A stretch of 20,130 nucleotides of DNA from an uncultured Cocleimonas sp. (GTDB lineage: Bacteria; Pseudomonadota; Gammaproteobacteria; Thiotrichales; Thiotrichaceae). Below the pieces are notes generated by a model. The model was not told the DNA's origin. It worked only from the letters and a program-made list of their open reading frames with translations, and searched no databases. Each line of letters starts with the position of its first letter. Positions within the stretch are counted from its first letter, which is position 1. The position numbers were made by a program, and so were the translations under genes. Positions 1 to 7,429 of this stretch are shown piece after piece. The stretch spans positions 1 to 20,130 of the forward strand of contig CALISP010000050.1 of assembly GCA_938041705.1 (NCBI GenBank), written 5' to 3'.

Positions 1-125
1 ATTAATTATTCAGGTGCTTTAGAGATGAAGCTCCAATTGTAAATATTGTTACAGACAATCAAGTTAATGCTTAGATACTGTCGCAATTCATAAATACCGT
101 AAACCGCGTTTAAGAGAGATAGCCA
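1..125. other. Upstream region of leuC, possible end of a preceding gene
   Basis: Frame 1 of the + strand is open from the window edge to a TAA at 40-42 (13 codons). It could be the tail of an upstream gene, but it is too short to identify. The remaining 80 nt are AT-rich. I see no convincing sigma70 promoter: TTACAG at 50-55 and TAGATA at 72-77 are 16 nt apart but match the consensus poorly. A purine-rich AAGAGAGA near 112-119 is a usable ribosome binding site for leuC. Confidence 0.3.
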
Positions 126-1535
126 ATGAGCATACAGCCAAAAACGATGTACGAAAAAATTTGGGATTCCCATTTTGTTCACCAAGAAGAAGGTCAGGCG
201 CCGTTGTTATATGTAGACCGTCATCTAATGCATGAAGTGACTAGTCCACAAGCATTTGAAGGTTTAAAACTAAGCAAGCGTCCAGTACGTAACAAGCACA
301 GTATTCTTGCAACGCTTGATCACTGTGTACCAACTAAAGCCTTAGATCGTATTAATTTACCCGATCCAATCGGAGCAAAGCAAGTTGCGACGATGATCCA
401 AAACTGTAAAGAGAACGATCTAGAGCTTTACGAAATGGATAGTGCAAACAACGGTATTATTCACGTCGTAGTTCCTGAGCATGGATTCGTCCATCCTGGA
501 ATGGTGACAGTTTGTGGCGATAGTCACACTGCTACTCATGGTGCATTCGGTGCATTAGCATTCGGCATCGGCACATCAGAAGTTGAGCACGTAATGGCAA
601 CTCAGTGTTTACCACAACAAAAGTCAAAGACGATGTTAGTAACGGTTGATGGAGTTCTTTCTCCATTAAGCACTGCGAAAGACATTGCATTAGCAATTAT
701 TGGAAAAATCGGTACTGCGGGTGGTAACGGTCACGTTATTGAATTTGGTGGCGAAGCTATTCGTGCTCTTTCAATGGAAGGACGTATGACGCTTTGTAAC
801 ATGGCAATCGAAGGCGGCGCACGTGCTGGTTTAGTGGCACCTGATGAAAAGACTTACGCTTACCTAGAAGGTAAAGAGTACGCACCAAGTGCAGAGTACT
901 GGGATGCAGCAGTAACGTACTGGAAGTCACTTCCATCTGATACTGATGCTAAGTTCGACACAATCGTTGAGTTAGACGCAGCAACAATCGCACCACAAGT
1001 AACATGGGGAACATCTCCTGAGCAAGTGGTAGCAGTTAACGGCAACGTACCAAGCCCATCTGATTTTGATCACAAAGGCAAAGCAACAGCATGTGAAAGC
1101 GCACTTGAGTACATGGGGCTTGAAGCAGGAACGCCAATGACTGAAGTTAAAGTCGATTACGTATTTCTAGGTTCATGTACTAACTCACGTTTAGAAGACT
1201 TTCGCGCAGCAGCGGCAGTCGCTAAAGGAACTAAAGTTGCTGAAGGCGTTACTGCTATCGCAGTACCTGGTTCTTACGAAGTTAAAAAGGATGCAGAAGC
1301 AGAAGGCATCGACAAAATATTCATGGATGCAGGTTGGGAATGGCGTGAGCCAGGATGTTCAATGTGTTTGGCTATGAATGGCGATCAACTTAAGCCGGGA
1401 GAGCGTTGTGCATCAACATCCAACCGTAACTTTGAAGGACGCCAGGGTAAAGGTGGAAGAACTCATCTTGTTTCTCCAGCAATGGCAGCAGCGACTGCAG
1501 CAGCTGGCCGTTTTGTCGACATTCGTACGCTATAA
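126..1535 (+). CDS. leuC: 3-isopropylmalate dehydratase large subunit (LeuC)
   Basis: Large subunit of isopropylmalate isomerase, an aconitase-family cytoplasmic [4Fe-4S] enzyme. With LeuD it converts 2-isopropylmalate to 3-isopropylmalate, and it can also isomerise citramalate in the isoleucine route. At 469 aa it has the expected length. The cluster ligands are visible: Cys351 in GSCTNSR, and Cys411 and Cys414 in the CSMC motif. Other family signatures are the DHCVPT segment near residue 65, GDSHTATHGAFGALAFGIG near 135, and a C-terminal FEGRQGKGGRTHL stretch. The ATG at 126 follows a purine-rich AAGAGAGA. leuD begins 28 nt downstream, so the two are almost certainly co-transcribed. The following citramalate-synthase-type gene implies that this isomerase handles citramalate as well as isopropylmalate (inference). 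Confidence 0.97.
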   Translation: MSIQPKTMYEKIWDSHFVHQEEGQAPLLYVDRHLMHEVTSPQAFEGLKLSKRPVRNKHSILATLDHCVPTKALDRINLPDPIGAKQVATMIQNCKENDLELYEMDSANNGIIHVVVPEHGFVHPGMVTVCGDSHTATHGAFGALAFGIGTSEVEHVMATQCLPQQKSKTMLVTVDGVLSPLSTAKDIALAIIGKIGTAGGNGHVIEFGGEAIRALSMEGRMTLCNMAIEGGARAGLVAPDEKTYAYLEGKEYAPSAEYWDAAVTYWKSLPSDTDAKFDTIVELDAATIAPQVTWGTSPEQVVAVNGNVPSPSDFDHKGKATACESALEYMGLEAGTPMTEVKVDYVFLGSCTNSRLEDFRAAAAVAKGTKVAEGVTAIAVPGSYEVKKDAEAEGIDKIFMDAGWEWREPGCSMCLAMNGDQLKPGERCASTSNRNFEGRQGKGGRTHLVSPAMAAATAAAGRFVDIRTL

Positions 1536-1563
1536 CTTTACGATCATTAGAGGATTATAAATA

Positions 1564-2187
1564 ATGCAACCTTACAATAAACACACAAGTATCGCCGCAT
1601 CAATGAATCGTGCGAACGTTGATACAGATCAAATCATTCCTAAGCAATTTTTGAAAAAAGTTGAGCGCACTGGTTTCGGTCAACACTTGTTTCATGATTG
1701 GCGTTTTACTGATGATGCTGGTCAAATTGATAATCCAGAATTTGAATTGAATAACCCAAATTTTAAAGGCGCTAAAATATTAGTAGCGGGCGATAACTTC
1801 GGTTGTGGCTCATCACGTGAACATGCACCTTGGGCGATTGAAGATTACGGTTTTAATACCATCATCTCTACTAGCTTTGCAGATATTTTCTACAATAACT
1901 GCTTTAAGAATGGCATCTTGCCAATCGTTGCAAGCCCAGCAGATTCAGACGCACTTATGGCTGAAATCGACGGCAATGAAGGCGTTGAATTTACGGTTGA
2001 TCTTGAAAATCAAGTCGTTACAACTCCGGGTGGATTAAGTATCAGCTTTGATTTAGACCCAGTTCGTAAAAGCAACCTAGCGCTAGGCTTAGATGATATT
2101 GGTCAATCAATGCAGCACGTTGATAGAATTAGTGAATACGAAGAAAAGCATAAGTCATTGTTCCCTTGGTTATGGTCTAACGCTTAA
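1564..2187 (+). CDS. leuD: 3-isopropylmalate dehydratase small subunit (LeuD)
   Basis: Small swivelling-domain subunit of isopropylmalate isomerase, partner of LeuC. At 207 aa it is close to the usual length of about 200. Diagnostic segments are the N-terminal NRANVDTDQIIPKQFLK, which belongs to the substrate pocket, and NFGCGSSREHAPWAI around residues 78-92, the conserved aconitase-swivel motif. AGAGGA at 1549-1554 is a good Shine-Dalgarno sequence 9 nt before the ATG. The next gene starts 6 nt after the stop with no clear ribosome binding site of its own, which suggests translational coupling. Nothing looks damaged. Confidence 0.97.
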   Translation: MQPYNKHTSIAASMNRANVDTDQIIPKQFLKKVERTGFGQHLFHDWRFTDDAGQIDNPEFELNNPNFKGAKILVAGDNFGCGSSREHAPWAIEDYGFNTIISTSFADIFYNNCFKNGILPIVASPADSDALMAEIDGNEGVEFTVDLENQVVTTPGGLSISFDLDPVRKSNLALGLDDIGQSMQHVDRISEYEEKHKSLFPWLWSNA

Positions 2188-2193
2188 AAAACT

Positions 2194-3738
2194 ATGACTA
2201 AAAAACGTCAAATCACATTGATGGATACAACTCTGCGTGATGGTGAACAAACGCAGGGAGTATCATTTGCGCCAGAAGAAAAAGTCAGCATGGCGACTGC
2301 GCTACTCGGAAAACTCAAAGTTGACCGAATAGAAGTTGCTTCTGCTCGCGTATCAAAAGGCGAGCAACAAGCAGTTGCACAAATTAATACTTGGGCTGAA
2401 AAGTCTGGCTATGCAAATTGTGTTGAAGTTTTGGGTTTTACTGATAAAACGCTGAGTGTCGACTGGATCGTTGAAGCCAACGGTAAAGTAATCAATTTAC
2501 TAACGAAGGGCAGTGAAAAGCACTGTCTTGAGCAGTTGCGAATTACGCATGAAGAACATCTAAAGCGTGTTAAAGAGACTGTAGAATATGCAAAGTTAAA
2601 AGGCTTGTCGGTAAATGTTTATTTAGAAGACTGGTCGAATGGTTATATCGATTCACCTGATTATGTTTTTGCGCATACCGAAGCATTGAGTCACATGGGA
2701 ATCGATCATTTCATGTTGCCTGACACCTTGGGCGTGATGTCACCGAAAGAAGTTTTTGAAAGTCTTAAGGATATGACTTCTCGTTTTCCTGAGCAGCATT
2801 TTGATTTTCATCCTCATAATGATTACGGACTAGCTACCGCAAATGTAATGGCTGCAGTTGAAGCTGGAATTAACTCAATTCACTGTACTGTCAATTGTTT
2901 AGGTGAGCGTGCGGGAAATGCTTCGTTGGAACAAGTTGCTGTTGTGCTCCGTGATAAAATGAGTATGAAAATCAATATCCAAGAACATCATATTGTTGAT
3001 GTGAGTCAAATGGTGGCTAGTTTCTCAGGTAAATTTGTCGCTAACAACGCTCCTGTTTTAGGTGCAGATGTATTTACTCAAACTGCGGGTATTCATGCTG
3101 ACGGTGATCAGAAAGGTGGACTTTACGAAACTAAACTCACTCCAGAACGCTTTGCTCGTAAACGAGAATATGCTCTAGGAAAAATGAGTGGCAAGGCTTC
3201 TTTAAGCAAGAACCTTCAAGCTTTAGGTATTACCTTATCTGAAGAAAACCAGAAAAAAGTGTTGAGTAGAGTTGTTGAATTAGGAGACTCCAAGCAGAAA
3301 GTCACTCCTGATGATCTTCCTTTTATTATTGCCGACGTTATTACCGGTAGTGATTATCAACATATTGAGTTAACTAACTGCTCCATTCAGAGTCGTTTAG
3401 ATGAGAAAACCCATGTTGCCATTGATGTAGAAATATTTGGAAAACAGCATTCTGCAACAGGTTCCGGTAACGGTGGCTTCGATGCATTCCGAGTGGCTGT
3501 CGATAAGATTCTTGCAAGTTATAAGACTAGCCTTCCTATCTTAGTAGACTATGAAGTGCGTATTCCGAGAGGTGGCCAAACTAGTGCCTTGACTGAAGCC
3601 ATCATTAGTTGGGAGCTCGATAACGGTAGCAAAACATCAACGCGTGGCGTGCATGCTAATCAAGTATATGCGGCTATAAATGCGGCTTTACGAATGACGA
3701 ATATGCTGTTGCAAACTGAAAAGCAAAAAGATCAATAA
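2194..3738 (+). CDS. cimA: (R)-citramalate synthase, LeuA family (CimA type)
   Basis: DRE-TIM metallolyase predicted to condense pyruvate with acetyl-CoA to (R)-citramalate, the entry to threonine-independent isoleucine synthesis. The 514 aa comprise an HMGL-like barrel (about 6-270) with catalytic TLRDGEQ (Arg15, Asp16), the metal-site HPHND motif and NCLGERAGN. A linker follows, then a C-terminal LeuA regulatory domain (about 375-505) with YEVRIPRGGQTSALTE. From memory it aligns closely and almost without gaps to Leptospira interrogans CimA. The three hydrophobic residues described there as selecting pyruvate (Leu81, Leu104, Tyr144) appear here as Leu80, Leu103 and Tyr143, with Glu145 matching Glu146. 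The regulatory domain suggests feedback control, probably by isoleucine (inference). The start lies 6 nt after leuD with little Shine-Dalgarno. Many pipelines would label it 2-isopropylmalate synthase; substrate choice is inferred, not shown. Confidence 0.85.
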   Translation: MTKKRQITLMDTTLRDGEQTQGVSFAPEEKVSMATALLGKLKVDRIEVASARVSKGEQQAVAQINTWAEKSGYANCVEVLGFTDKTLSVDWIVEANGKVINLLTKGSEKHCLEQLRITHEEHLKRVKETVEYAKLKGLSVNVYLEDWSNGYIDSPDYVFAHTEALSHMGIDHFMLPDTLGVMSPKEVFESLKDMTSRFPEQHFDFHPHNDYGLATANVMAAVEAGINSIHCTVNCLGERAGNASLEQVAVVLRDKMSMKINIQEHHIVDVSQMVASFSGKFVANNAPVLGADVFTQTAGIHADGDQKGGLYETKLTPERFARKREYALGKMSGKASLSKNLQALGITLSEENQKKVLSRVVELGDSKQKVTPDDLPFIIADVITGSDYQHIELTNCSIQSRLDEKTHVAIDVEIFGKQHSATGSGNGGFDAFRVAVDKILASYKTSLPILVDYEVRIPRGGQTSALTEAIISWELDNGSKTSTRGVHANQVYAAINAALRMTNMLLQTEKQKDQ

Positions 3739-3742
3739 TCGC

Positions 3743-3759
3743 CGAGCAGTTTTTGCTCG
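3743..3759 (+). other. Small hairpin between cimA and leuB
   Basis: Perfect 6-bp inverted repeat CGAGCA/TGCTCG with a 5-nt loop, 4 nt after the cimA stop. The preceding bases are not A-rich and no T-run follows the second arm, so it is not a standard terminator. It may protect or process the mRNA between the two genes, or be chance. Confidence 0.3.
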
Positions 3760-3817
3760 ATGTAAGCAATAAATACTAGTTAACATTATTAAGTAAAAAA
3801 TTTAAATGGAGAAAACT

Positions 3818-4924
3818 GTGTCAGAAAATACAAAGAAAATTGCCATCTTAATGGGTGACGGTATCGGGCCAGAAACTATGGCTGAAGGTATCAAAGTACT
3901 AAAAGTTATCGAAGCTCGTAACGAAATAAACTTCGATCTAGTTGAAGCGCCATTTGGTGCAAGTGCCTGGTTCTCTCATGGAAGTTCTTTCCCTGATGAA
4001 ACTAAAAAACTAGTTGATGAAGCTGACGCAGTAATCAAAGGCCCTATCGGCCTTAGTCACGAAGAGTCAAAGCAAATCCCAATAGACGAACAACCAGAGC
4101 GTGGTGCTTTGTTACCAATGCGTGCGCGTATGGGAACTTACGCGAATTACCGTCCAGTATTTTTACCAAAATCACTCGGTCACTTCTCGCCTCTAAAACC
4201 AGAAATTATTGGTGAAGGAATCGATATGATCATGGTACGTGAGCTCCTTGGCGGTGTTTACTTCGGTAAAAAAGAAATGGGCGTTAACGCAGAAGGAAAA
4301 CGTTACGTAACAGAAGCACTTGAGTACGATGAAGACCAGATTCGTCAAATTTTAGTAAAAGCTTTTGAACTGTCTATGACACGTAAAAAAGTACTTCATA
4401 ATATTCACAAAAGTAACGTTCTAAAATCAAGCGTGCTTTGGAATGAAATATTAGATGAAGTAAAAGTTGATTATCCAGATGTTGAAGTAATTCACATGTT
4501 AGTTGATGCAGCGGCAACAGCTTTATGCCTACGCCCTACACAGTTTGACGTAATGGTTATGGAAAACATGTTTGGCGATATTCTTAGTGATCAGGGCGGC
4601 GGGATCTTAGGTTCACTAGGCCTCATGCCTTCAGCATGTATCGGTCCTAAATCTGCTTACTACGAACCATCACATGGTTCAGCTCCAGATATCGCAGGCA
4701 AAGGCATCGCGAATCCCTACTCAGTGATTGGATCATTTGCAATGATGCTTGAGTACAGTTTCGGAATGGTTGAAGAGTCAAAGAATGTTTGGGATGCAAT
4801 GCAGGCTGTATTTACAGCTGGTTTCTCAACGACTGATCTTTCAAAGCCAGGTTCTGGTGTGACAATGTTATCAACCAGTGAGTTTGGTGATAAAGTTGTT
4901 GAGCATTTACAAGCTAATGGCTAA
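3818..4924 (+). CDS. leuB: 3-isopropylmalate dehydrogenase (LeuB)
   Basis: NAD-dependent oxidative decarboxylation of 3-isopropylmalate to 2-oxoisocaproate. In a citramalate route the same enzyme turns 3-methylmalate into 2-oxobutyrate. Isocitrate/isopropylmalate dehydrogenase fold: GDGIGPE at the N-terminus, the IPMDH-type ERGALLPMRARMGTYANYRP stretch, RELLGGVYFG, the Lys-bearing HKSNVLKSS, the metal-site FGDILSDQ and the nucleotide-site HGSAPDIAGKGIANP. Start choice: GTG at 3818 gives 369 codons and is preceded at 6 nt by GGAG (3808-3811). The in-frame ATG at 3806 contributes to that GGAG itself and has no ribosome binding site, so I prefer GTG. The protein differs noticeably from enteric LeuB (for example HKSNV for DKANV), but all core motifs are present. 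It is the last gene of the cluster, followed by a strong terminator. Confidence 0.93.
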   Translation: MSENTKKIAILMGDGIGPETMAEGIKVLKVIEARNEINFDLVEAPFGASAWFSHGSSFPDETKKLVDEADAVIKGPIGLSHEESKQIPIDEQPERGALLPMRARMGTYANYRPVFLPKSLGHFSPLKPEIIGEGIDMIMVRELLGGVYFGKKEMGVNAEGKRYVTEALEYDEDQIRQILVKAFELSMTRKKVLHNIHKSNVLKSSVLWNEILDEVKVDYPDVEVIHMLVDAAATALCLRPTQFDVMVMENMFGDILSDQGGGILGSLGLMPSACIGPKSAYYEPSHGSAPDIAGKGIANPYSVIGSFAMMLEYSFGMVEESKNVWDAMQAVFTAGFSTTDLSKPGSGVTMLSTSEFGDKVVEHLQANG

Positions 4925-4947
4925 ATAAGTCTGAAGCTTTATTTAGC
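4920..4947 (+). repeat. Inverted repeat over the leuB stop codon
   Basis: Perfect 9-bp inverted repeat GCTAAATAA/TTATTTAGC with a 10-nt loop; the left arm contains the leuB stop codon. It is A/T-rich and sits 23 nt before the intrinsic terminator, so it may be a weak auxiliary 3' structure. Confidence 0.4.
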
Positions 4948-4970
4948 TTTAGCTAATTAGATTGAAATTT

Positions 4971-4996
4971 AAGGGTTGCTTTGGCAACCCTTTTTT
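4971..4996 (+). terminator. Rho-independent terminator of the leuCD-cimA-leuB operon
   Basis: Perfect 9-bp stem AAGGGTTGC/GCAACCCTT with loop TTTG, running directly into six T residues. It lies 46 nt after the leuB stop. This is a textbook intrinsic terminator and marks the end of the operon. Confidence 0.93.
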
Positions 4997-5023
4997 ATTG
5001 TGTAATAAGTTTGTGAATAGATC

Positions 5024-5041
5024 AAAAGTAGGGGGGGTGTC
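5024..5041 (-). repeat. Dispersed G-rich element, copy 1 (upstream of the permease)
   Basis: The + strand reads AAAAGTAGGGGGGGTGTC; the - strand therefore reads GACACCCCCCCTACTTTT, matching the family consensus. It shares the 15-mer AAAGTAGGGGGGGTG exactly with copy 7. It is the only copy not placed just downstream of a gene in sense orientation, lying between the leuB terminator and the permease start. With copy 2 it flanks the permease as an inverted pair. Confidence 0.7.
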
Positions 5042-5097
5042 AGTTTTACTTCTTTTTTTTCTATCTAAATGCTAAGAATATTAATACCATTCAAACA

Positions 5098-5862
5098 ATG
5101 GATTTCATTAATAACTTTACACATACTAGCCTCACTCAAAGTCAATTTATTGCAATATCGCTAATATTCATTTGGAGTGGCTTTGTAAGATCTGGCATTG
5201 GCTTCGGTGGCGCTGCATTGGCATTGCCGCTATTGCTTTTGGTCTATGATCAGCCAATATATTTTTTACCTATTGTGGGCTCCCATCTACTTTTTTTTAG
5301 TATATTGACTTTGACTACTCGCATGCAAAATGTGAATTGGCGAGTTCTTGGTAAGGTTTTAGCTGTTGTGATAATTCCTAAAATAGCAGGAATATTTGGT
5401 TTACTTAATCTGCCTAATAACTGGTTAGTAATTAGTGTGTTTTCGATTACTTTTTTTTACGGCGTAATTTGGCTTTTTAATTACACCATTCGAAGCCAGT
5501 CGAAAGTAGTAGATGTTTTTTTGCTTTCATTGGGTGGGTATACCAGCGGTACTTCTTTAATTGGTGCGCCAATGATAATCACTGTAGTTGCGCGTTATGT
5601 ATCTAAATACCAGTTAAGAGAAACGCTCTTTGTGTTATGGATCGTATTAGTGTTGTTCAAATTGGGTGCATTTGTATACGTAGGTGTAGATCTGCAATGG
5701 CAGTCTAGTCTTGTTCTATTGCCGTTTGTAGGTATTGGTCACTATTTGGGTTTACGAGCGCATGACTATTTTTTGAATGCTGATAGTACATTGTTTCATC
5801 GTATATTAGGCGGAGCGCTGATTACTGTTTCAAGTGTGGGTTTAATAAAGTACTTCTTTTAA
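5098..5862 (+). CDS. TauE/SafE-family membrane permease
   Basis: Polytopic inner-membrane protein of 254 aa with about eight hydrophobic segments. It shows the two-repeat layout of the TauE/SafE (TSUP) family: an N-terminal half with SGIGFGGAALALPLLLLV near residue 33 and a second half with GGYTSGTSLIGAPMIITVVARY near residue 145. Family members export sulfoacetate, sulfite or other small organic anions, but the substrate here cannot be read from the sequence. The ATG at 5098 lacks a recognisable Shine-Dalgarno sequence. The gene stands alone, cut off from leuB by a terminator and from carA by 409 nt, and is flanked by inverted copies of the dispersed element. Its run-rich, T-rich DNA looks somewhat different from its neighbours, so lateral gain is possible. 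Confidence 0.8.
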   Translation: MDFINNFTHTSLTQSQFIAISLIFIWSGFVRSGIGFGGAALALPLLLLVYDQPIYFLPIVGSHLLFFSILTLTTRMQNVNWRVLGKVLAVVIIPKIAGIFGLLNLPNNWLVISVFSITFFYGVIWLFNYTIRSQSKVVDVFLLSLGGYTSGTSLIGAPMIITVVARYVSKYQLRETLFVLWIVLVLFKLGAFVYVGVDLQWQSSLVLLPFVGIGHYLGLRAHDYFLNADSTLFHRILGGALITVSSVGLIKYFF

Positions 5863-5915
5863 TTCAAAGATAGAATATTGAATTATTGCTCCATACTTTA
5901 TTGATAATTTTAATC

Positions 5916-5939
5916 AAAAAAGACACCCCCCACCTTTTA
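5916..5939 (+). repeat. Dispersed 3'-end element, copy 2 (after the permease)
   Basis: Reads AAAAAAGACACCCCCCACC followed by TTTTA, 53 nt after the permease stop and in sense orientation to it. The A-rich left and T-rich right ends can pair (AAAAG with CTTTT) around a C-rich loop. Confidence 0.75.
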
Positions 5940-5945
5940 TAAGGT

Positions 5946-6047
5946 TTATGGTCCTCGGAAATAACAATCCTCACCTTTCGGATCATCATCGAAAAGCTTC
6001 AAATTGTCTAAGTTGACCTTGGCTTTATGGGTTTTAAGAATAGTTAC
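5946..6047 (-). pseudogene. Possible 3' remnant of an unidentified gene
   Basis: The - strand has a 33-codon open stretch whose end reads NLKLFDDDPKGEDCYFRGP before a TAA. Its composition resembles real protein, and it is less AT-rich than the surrounding spacer. There is no ATG, GTG or TTG start with a ribosome binding site, and an in-frame stop lies just upstream. I do not recognise the family. It could be a decayed gene tail or chance. Confidence 0.25.
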
Positions 6048-6078
6048 TTAAAAAACTTATACATTTTAGTTTACTTGA

Positions 6079-6108
6079 TAGACACTCTTGATTCTTTTCG
6101 AGTAGAAT
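6079..6108 (+). promoter_or_regulatory. Candidate sigma70 promoter for carAB
   Basis: TAGACA at 6079-6084 (5 of 6 to TTGACA) and TAGAAT at 6103-6108 are separated by 18 nt. Transcription would start near 6115 and give a leader of about 157 nt containing the hairpin at 6158-6195. I saw no confident ArgR boxes. Confidence 0.45.
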
Positions 6109-6157
6109 ACTGCCTCAGGTATTTAGGGTAATTCACATGCCCTCAAAGTGAAATATA

Positions 6158-6195
6158 AAACGGGATGTTGTTCTTTTTGGGGCAACATCCCGTTT
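6158..6195 (+). promoter_or_regulatory. carA leader hairpin, possible attenuator
   Basis: Perfect 13-bp stem AAACGGGATGTTG/CAACATCCCGTTT with a 12-nt loop, in the untranslated leader 77 nt before carA. The second arm ends in GTTTAG, so the T-tract is short; it could be a weak terminator (attenuator) or another regulatory structure. A four-codon reading frame (ATG at 6137, TGA ending at 6151) with AGGG 8 nt upstream lies just before the stem. Pyrimidine- or arginine-linked control of carAB leaders is known in related bacteria; the mechanism here is inference. Confidence 0.5.
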
Positions 6196-6271
6196 AGTGT
6201 GTATGAAATATAGCGATAAATTTATGCAATCTACCCCTGGATTGTAAAATTCATCGCAGACGGAGGCTGAC

Positions 6272-7429
6272 TTGAACAAAAGCGCAATCCTGGTACTTGA
6301 AGATGGCAACACTTTTGCCGGAAAGTCCATTGGTTTTGAAGGATGGAGTATAGGAGAAGTCGTTTTCAATACGGCACTTACTGGCTATCAAGAAATACTT
6401 ACTGATCCTTCTTATGCTAGTCAAATGGTAACGTTGACTTATCCACACATCGGTAACACTGGTGTTAATGTTGACGACGAAGAAGCAGATACAATTTTTG
6501 CTACTGGCCTTATCGTTAAAGACGTTCCAAGACTCATGAGCAATTGGCGAGCAGAAGAAACACTGCCTGACTATTTAGCTCGAAAAGAAGTAGTCGCAAT
6601 CGCTGATATTGATACACGTCGATTAACCAGAATCCTTCGAGAAAAGGGTGCTCAGCGTGGTTGTATCATTGCAGGTGAACTTGACGGAAATAGTGTTAGT
6701 GAAGCAACAAAACATATTGAATCATTTGCTGGTCTTAAAGGGGCTGATCTGGCAAAAGTTGTTTCGACTAAAGAGACCTATCATTGGAATGCAGGGACTT
6801 GGGATTTAGACCCGAAAATAAACAAAACTAAAGTTTTAGCTAAATCAGATGCTGATTTTAAAGTTGTTGCTTATGACTTTGGTGTTAAAAAGAATATTTT
6901 ACGTATGTTGGTTGACCGAGGTTGTGACGTAACAGTTGTTCCTGCTCAAACTACAGCTGCCGATGTTCTAGCGATGAATCCAGATGGCGTGTTTTTATCA
7001 AATGGTCCAGGAGATCCTGAGCCTTGTGATTATGCTATCGAAGCAATCAAAACAATTCTAGATAAGAAGATACCTACTTTTGGTATTTGTTTAGGTCACC
7101 AGCTATTAGGTTTAGCTTCTGGTGCAAATACCATTAAAATGAAATTCGGACATCATGGCGCAAATCATCCTGTCCAAGATTTAGCGACTAAGAAAGTTAT
7201 GATTACCAGTCAAAACCATGGTTTCGCTGTTGATGAGGATACGTTGCCAAGTAACCTTGAGGCAACTCACCGCTCATTATTTGATGGAAGTTTACAAGGC
7301 GTTCGCCGAACCGATTGTCCTGCTTATAGTTTCCAAGGTCATCCAGAAGCTAGTCCAGGCCCACATGATATTGCTCCTATCTTTGACGATTTTATTGGTT
7401 TAATGTTAGCTAAGAGGGAGGCAAAATAA
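6272..7429 (+). CDS. carA: Carbamoyl-phosphate synthase small subunit (CarA)
   Basis: Glutamine amidotransferase subunit: releases ammonia from glutamine and channels it to CarB for carbamoyl phosphate, shared by arginine and pyrimidine synthesis. The 385 aa have an N-terminal CPSase small-chain domain (about 5-150) and a class I GATase domain (about 190-380). The catalytic triad is Cys273 in GICLGHQ with His357 and Glu359 in QGHPEASPGPHD. The start is TTG at 6272, 5 nt after GGAGG (6262-6266); E. coli carA also starts with TTG, so this is a conserved feature rather than an error. The stop overlaps the carB ATG by one base. The closest relatives by eye are gammaproteobacterial CarA proteins. 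Confidence 0.97.
   Translation: MNKSAILVLEDGNTFAGKSIGFEGWSIGEVVFNTALTGYQEILTDPSYASQMVTLTYPHIGNTGVNVDDEEADTIFATGLIVKDVPRLMSNWRAEETLPDYLARKEVVAIADIDTRRLTRILREKGAQRGCIIAGELDGNSVSEATKHIESFAGLKGADLAKVVSTKETYHWNAGTWDLDPKINKTKVLAKSDADFKVVAYDFGVKKNILRMLVDRGCDVTVVPAQTTAADVLAMNPDGVFLSNGPGDPEPCDYAIEAIKTILDKKIPTFGICLGHQLLGLASGANTIKMKFGHHGANHPVQDLATKKVMITSQNHGFAVDEDTLPSNLEATHRSLFDGSLQGVRRTDCPAYSFQGHPEASPGPHDIAPIFDDFIGLMLAKREAK

Larger units (their letters stand above)
5863..6271. other. Intergenic region between the permease and carA
   Basis: This 409-nt stretch holds a 7-bp inverted repeat AATTCAA/TTGAATT at 5861-5884, dispersed-element copy 2, a possible coding remnant on the - strand (5946-6047), a candidate carA promoter and the carA leader hairpin. 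No complete gene was found. dapB, which precedes carA in many gammaproteobacteria, is not here. Confidence 0.6.

Noticed and set aside
46..77. Promoter for leuC
   Set aside because: TTGTTA or TTACAG paired with TAGATA gives poor matches or wrong spacing, so I did not call it.
2194..3738. Plain LeuA (2-isopropylmalate synthase) call
   Set aside because: Residues at the pyruvate-selecting positions and overall similarity fit Leptospira CimA better, though activity is not proven.
3806..3817. ATG start for leuB four codons upstream
   Set aside because: This ATG overlaps the GGAG that serves the GTG at 3818 and has no Shine-Dalgarno sequence itself.
5948..6016. 22-codon plus-strand reading frame starting at ATG 5948
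   Set aside because: The AAGG is only 3 nt from the ATG, the peptide has no recognisable feature, and it runs antisense to the better-looking minus-strand remnant.
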